A DNA stretch of 64,000 nt. Origin: VRUE01 sp963824215 (lineage in GTDB: Bacteria > Actinomycetota > Thermoleophilia > Solirubrobacterales > 70-9). The stretch is from the NCBI GenBank assembly GCA_963824215.1, contig CAWGOE010000001.1, forward strand, positions 744,001-808,000, given 5' to 3'. Shown piece by piece: positions 60,668 to 64,000 of the stretch; position 1 is the stretch's first letter, and every line of letters begins with the position of its first letter. The notes beneath the pieces were generated by a model. It made no database searches, had not been told where the DNA came from, and saw only the letters and a program-made list of their open reading frames with translations. Position numbers and translations under genes: made by a program.

Positions 60668-61828
60668 CTAACCCTGAACGACCGGCAGCGGGATGCCGCT
60701 GACCGGCGGTGCTTCGGCGGGTGCAGGAGTCGCTTGTAGGACGGGCAGCTCCTGTGGCGTGGCGGCGATGATGCCGCGGGCGGCCTGGCGGATTGCTTGC
60801 GAAGCGGGTGAGTCGGGCTCGGCGGTGGCCAGGGGCGTGCCGTTGTCGGCGTGCTCGCGCAGCGGCTCAGAGAGCGGCACCTTGCCGAGCAGCGGGATGT
60901 CGAGCTCGTCAGCGAGCAGCTGACCGCCGCCCTCGCCAAAGATCGTGAAGCGCTCGCCGTCGGGGGTGGTGAAGCCGGACATGTTCTCGATCACCCCGAG
61001 CAGCTCGAGGTCGAACTTGACCGCCATGTCGGCGGCGCGTTTGGCCACCGTCTGCGCCGCCGGCTGTGGCGTAGTGACGATCGTGAACTTGGCTTGGGGC
61101 AGCAGCTGGGAGAGGGTCATCGAGACGTCGCCCGTGCCGGGAGGGAGGTCCAGCAGCAGGTACTCCAACTCGCCCCAGGCGACATCCTCGAGGAACTGCT
61201 GGATCGCCTTGTGCAGCATCGGGCCGCGCCAGACGACCGCGGAGTTCTCCTCGACGAAGAAGCCGATCGACATCACTTTGACCCCGCCCGCCGCTTCCAG
61301 TGGCAGGATCTTGCGCTCGCCGTTGACCTCCGGTTTGCGGTTTACGCCGAGCATGCGGGGGATCGAGTAGCCGTAGACATCGCAGTCGAGCGCGCCGGCG
61401 GGGTGCCCTTCGGCGCTCAGCGCCGCGGCCAGGTTGGCGGTCATCGTCGACTTGCCAACGCCGCCCTTGCCGGAGGCGACGCAGATCACGTTTTTGACCT
61501 GGGCTAGCGCGCCGGCCGGCAGCTTGCTGCGGCCGAGCGTCTGCTGGAGTTGGCCTTTCTCGTCGTCGGAGAGGACGTCGAAACCAACTGCGACGGAGGT
61601 GACCCCGTCGAGCTCGGAGATCTGCTGGGCGACAGCCTGTTCGAAGTGGGCCCGGATCGGGCAGCCCGCGGTGGTGAGGGAGACGACGACCTCGACCCGA
61701 CCGTCCTCCTTGACCTCGATCGAGCGCACCATGCCCAGCTCGACGATCGAGCGGCGCAGCTCGGGGTCGATGACGGCGCGCAGCTTCTCGGTGATCTGAT
61801 CGTGGGTCGGGAGCGGCATTGGGCTCAT
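60668..61828 (-). CDS. mrp: Mrp/NBP35-type iron-sulfur carrier ATPase (ApbC)
   Basis: A 386-residue P-loop ATPase. The N-terminal MIP18/DUF59 domain (ITEKLRAVIDPELRRSIVEL, 8-27) is fused to the Mrp NTPase with deviant Walker A ASGKGGVGKS and LLLDLPPGTGD; the tail has Ala/Pro repeats. It transfers Fe-S clusters to apoproteins, fitting the ferredoxin next door. ATG 61828 or 61819 is the start; I prefer 61828. Confidence 0.88.
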   Translation of the reverse strand: MSPMPLPTHDQITEKLRAVIDPELRRSIVELGMVRSIEVKEDGRVEVVVSLTTAGCPIRAHFEQAVAQQISELDGVTSVAVGFDVLSDDEKGQLQQTLGRSKLPAGALAQVKNVICVASGKGGVGKSTMTANLAAALSAEGHPAGALDCDVYGYSIPRMLGVNRKPEVNGERKILPLEAAGGVKVMSIGFFVEENSAVVWRGPMLHKAIQQFLEDVAWGELEYLLLDLPPGTGDVSMTLSQLLPQAKFTIVTTPQPAAQTVAKRAADMAVKFDLELLGVIENMSGFTTPDGERFTIFGEGGGQLLADELDIPLLGKVPLSEPLREHADNGTPLATAEPDSPASQAIRQAARGIIAATPQELPVLQATPAPAEAPPVSGIPLPVVQG

Positions 61829-61956
61829 TCTCGCAAAGCGCGGCTGTCGGGCACGCGGCGCCGGGCAGGCGCGTGACAGCACATCTGTCCGCGCGGGGGA
61901 GAGATCGGTCTGCCAGGCCCTTGGGTCCTCCACTGCAACGCGATCGAGGAGGGCGA

Positions 61957-64000
61957 ATGTCGGGCACGCGCGGGAGCTTGGGACGGATCTTGGCGATCGG
62001 GGTGGCGCTGGCCCTGGCGCTGCTTTTGCTCGGGGCGCGAGAGGCGACGGCTGGCAACTACCTCGTCGCGCAGTGTGGCTGGTACGTCGACAAGGATGCG
62101 GAATGGGCGGACACGACCGGCGGCGCCAAGTTTCGCTCCGATGCCTGGTGCGTGCCCGCCGGCGGCGACTCGTTCGACGGCGTCCATATGAAGAGCTTCA
62201 CCAAGGGCGGCGCGACTGTCTCTGGCACCCGTTTTGCTCGCTGGCGCTGGGTGGCTCCCGGCGGCACCGGCATCTCCCGCGTCACTGGCACTTGGTGGCA
62301 CACGCTGCACGACGGCATGGAGCAGCGGATCGGCGCCGGCAACTGGAGCGGCGGCTTCACCCCGTTCCTCAGCGCCAGCGGCACCGACACGACGCCGCGC
62401 AACTTCTTCCACGAATTCCCGATTCCCCAACCAGCGCTTGAGGACCGCCTGCTCTGCGCCCGTGTGGAGAGCAAGTGGTGCTCGCTGGAGCCGGACTCGT
62501 GGTCGGCATTGCGGGGACTGACGATCGACATCTTCGACGGCCACGCTCCCATGCCCGGCGCAGCCGGCGCAGATCTCGCGGCCGGTGGCTGGCGTCGGGG
62601 CGCGCAGCGGGTCACCTACTCGGACAGTGACGTTGGCGGTGGGGTCCGCTTCGGCGAAACGCGCCTCGACGGCGCAAGGGTGGGGCGTACCGAGTACGCC
62701 TGCGCAAAGGCGATGATCGACGGCGTTTGGCGGGCGACCCGGATGCAGCCCTGCCCGACCGGCGCCACGGGCGAGGTGACCGTGCAGACGACGAACTTCA
62801 GCGACGGGCCTCACGAGCTGACCCGCTGCGCCACCGACTTCGCCAACAACAGCGCCTGCCTCTTCCCAGTCGGCGTCCTGATCGACAACCATCCGCCGGC
62901 GGCCCCACGCAATCTCGCCCTTGCCGGTGGCGAGGGTTGGCGCCGCATAGACAACTTCGACTTTTCCTGGAGCAACCCAAATCAGGGGCCGGCTAGTCCG
63001 GTCGGCGGCGCTTACTGGCGGATCACCGGCCCCGCCGGCTATGACACCGGGGTAAAGCTGGCGAGCGGTCGCGACATCTCCTCACTTGCCGATCGGACTC
63101 TGCCACGCCCGGGGGTCTTCACGTTCCGCATCTGGCTGCGTGATGAGGCCGGCAACGCGGATTCGGGGTCGGCGATCGAGCTGCCGATGCGCCTCGACGA
63201 CGTGCCGCCCGGCGTTGCCTTTGAGCCGGTACCCGACCCAACTGGCGCCGAGCTGCCGGCGAGCGTCAGCGCCAAGCTGAGCGACGAGCATTCCGGCGCG
63301 GCCAGAGGCCACATCGCCTACAGGCGGGTCAATGCCGAGAACTGGATCGAGCTGCCCAGCGGGCTGGAGGATGGGGAGGGCCCGGGCTCTGCGCGCCTGG
63401 TCGCCCCGGTGCCGAACAGCCTCGAGCCGGGGACATACGTCTTTCGCGCCGTCGCCGAGGACGTTGCCGGCAACGTCGCGTCGACCACTCGCCGCGCGGA
63501 CGGCACCGAGATGGCCTTGCGCAGGACGCCGCCGCCGGTCGGCCCGAGCCGTCCGGCTCGGCAGGGCGAGGGCCCGCGCTTGGCGCCGGGAGCAAAGACT
63601 CGCCTCTTCGCCGAGCTGCGCTGGCGCAAAAGGCGTGGCCAGAGCGTGACTGTCCCCTTCGGCGCCGGCGCGGGGCTCTCGGGGCGGTTGCTCAACGCCG
63701 CGGGGGCAGGGCTTGGCGAGCGGCGCTTGCGGGTTGTCTCGCGACCCTCGCACGGCGCCCTGATGCGGCGTCAGGTCGAGATCGTCCGCACCGGTTCACA
63801 CGGCGGCTTCAAGCTGGCTCTGCTTGTCGGTCCATCGCGGCGCATCTCCGTCAGCTTCGCTGGCGAGGGGGCGCTCGATCCAGCCCGTCGGGCCGCGCTG
63901 TCGCTGCGAGTGCGCAGCGCCGTGACCCTCAATGCCGCGCCACGCGGTCTTCGCAACGGCGAGTCGGTGCGGCTCTGGGGGCGAATCCGTACTCGCGGGG
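61957..64000 (+). CDS. Large secreted multi-domain protein, 3' end cut by the window
   Basis: An open frame of more than 680 codons runs from ATG 61957 (behind GAGGAGGG) to the last base of the window. The signal peptide (RILAIGVALALALLLLGARE) ends at ATAGNYLV. It has four Cys pairs in the first 320 residues, then Ig/fibronectin-like strands with RLDDVPPG and the AEDVAGNVA motif typical of bacterial Ig-like repeats. It is likely a surface or secreted structural protein; no catalytic motif was recognised. Its end lies outside the window. Confidence 0.78.
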   Translation, partial: MSGTRGSLGRILAIGVALALALLLLGAREATAGNYLVAQCGWYVDKDAEWADTTGGAKFRSDAWCVPAGGDSFDGVHMKSFTKGGATVSGTRFARWRWVAPGGTGISRVTGTWWHTLHDGMEQRIGAGNWSGGFTPFLSASGTDTTPRNFFHEFPIPQPALEDRLLCARVESKWCSLEPDSWSALRGLTIDIFDGHAPMPGAAGADLAAGGWRRGAQRVTYSDSDVGGGVRFGETRLDGARVGRTEYACAKAMIDGVWRATRMQPCPTGATGEVTVQTTNFSDGPHELTRCATDFANNSACLFPVGVLIDNHPPAAPRNLALAGGEGWRRIDNFDFSWSNPNQGPASPVGGAYWRITGPAGYDTGVKLASGRDISSLADRTLPRPGVFTFRIWLRDEAGNADSGSAIELPMRLDDVPPGVAFEPVPDPTGAELPASVSAKLSDEHSGAARGHIAYRRVNAENWIELPSGLEDGEGPGSARLVAPVPNSLEPGTYVFRAVAEDVAGNVASTTRRADGTEMALRRTPPPVGPSRPARQGEGPRLAPGAKTRLFAELRWRKRRGQSVTVPFGAGAGLSGRLLNAAGAGLGERRLRVVSRPSHGALMRRQVEIVRTGSHGGFKLALLVGPSRRISVSFAGEGALDPARRAALSLRVRSAVTLNAAPRGLRNGESVRLWGRIRTRG

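Overview
The window is about 64 kb of very GC-rich, gene-dense DNA that reads as a chromosome segment of an actinobacterium. GTG/TTG starts, 4-nt start/stop overlaps, a CIRCE-controlled groESL, a 7Fe-type ferredoxin, an Mrp ATPase and many secreted proteins with Ala-rich signal peptides all fit; the protein repertoire resembles Thermoleophilia/Solirubrobacterales, which is an inference from family content. No rRNA, tRNA or CRISPR array was seen, and no stretch over 300 bases lacks a gene.

Layout. 1-5.8 kb: the end of a penicillin-acylase gene, a secreted DUF1906 protein, a divergent pair of DJ-1/PfpI-superfamily genes (one fused to an AraC regulator) and a flavin/F420-type oxidoreductase. 6-41 kb: a large cell-surface polysaccharide locus. 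It holds dTDP-sugar supply (rmlA and an overlapping rmlD-rmlB-rmlC operon), a second dTDP branch (FdtA-like isomerase, DegT aminotransferase, left-handed beta-helix acyltransferase), a Wzm/Wzt-type ABC exporter, a WbaP-type initiating transferase, an O-antigen-ligase-like protein, about eight glycosyltransferases, GT-C-like membrane proteins, a CDP-paratose-epimerase-like SDR and three paralogous secreted clan-A glycosidase-like proteins. 41-54.9 kb: an Lhr-type helicase, an ASH-domain secreted protein, a Crp/Fnr regulator, protein-isoaspartate methyltransferase, two RTX-like repeat proteins, ASCH and SRPBCC proteins, and groES-groEL behind a CIRCE operator with a strong terminator. 55-58.3 kb: a restriction-modification module (HNH nuclease, beta-class and alpha-class DNA methyltransferases). 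58.3-64 kb: a GH26-like secreted protein, an NAD(P)-binding epimerase-like protein, ferredoxin, Mrp, and a large secreted protein that runs off the end.

Three accessory inserts have more A/T-rich codon use than their neighbours: an AAA ATPase behind a perfect 28-nt palindromic operator (14.8-16.1 kb), a SIR2-like DUF4917 gene with a DUF2188 gene (33.6-34.9 kb), and the R-M module. All three are plausible genome-defence or selfish cargo.

The most unusual structure is inside the Lhr helicase gene: two 86-bp palindromic elements in opposite orientation, about 85% identical by eye, both translated in frame within surface-loop positions. They flank a segment with atypical leucine codons. Other points are two glycosyltransferase-type genes that appear split by single-base frameshifts, a 162-bp fold-back element after the ABC exporter, and a 171-bp identical direct repeat shared by the two RTX-like genes.
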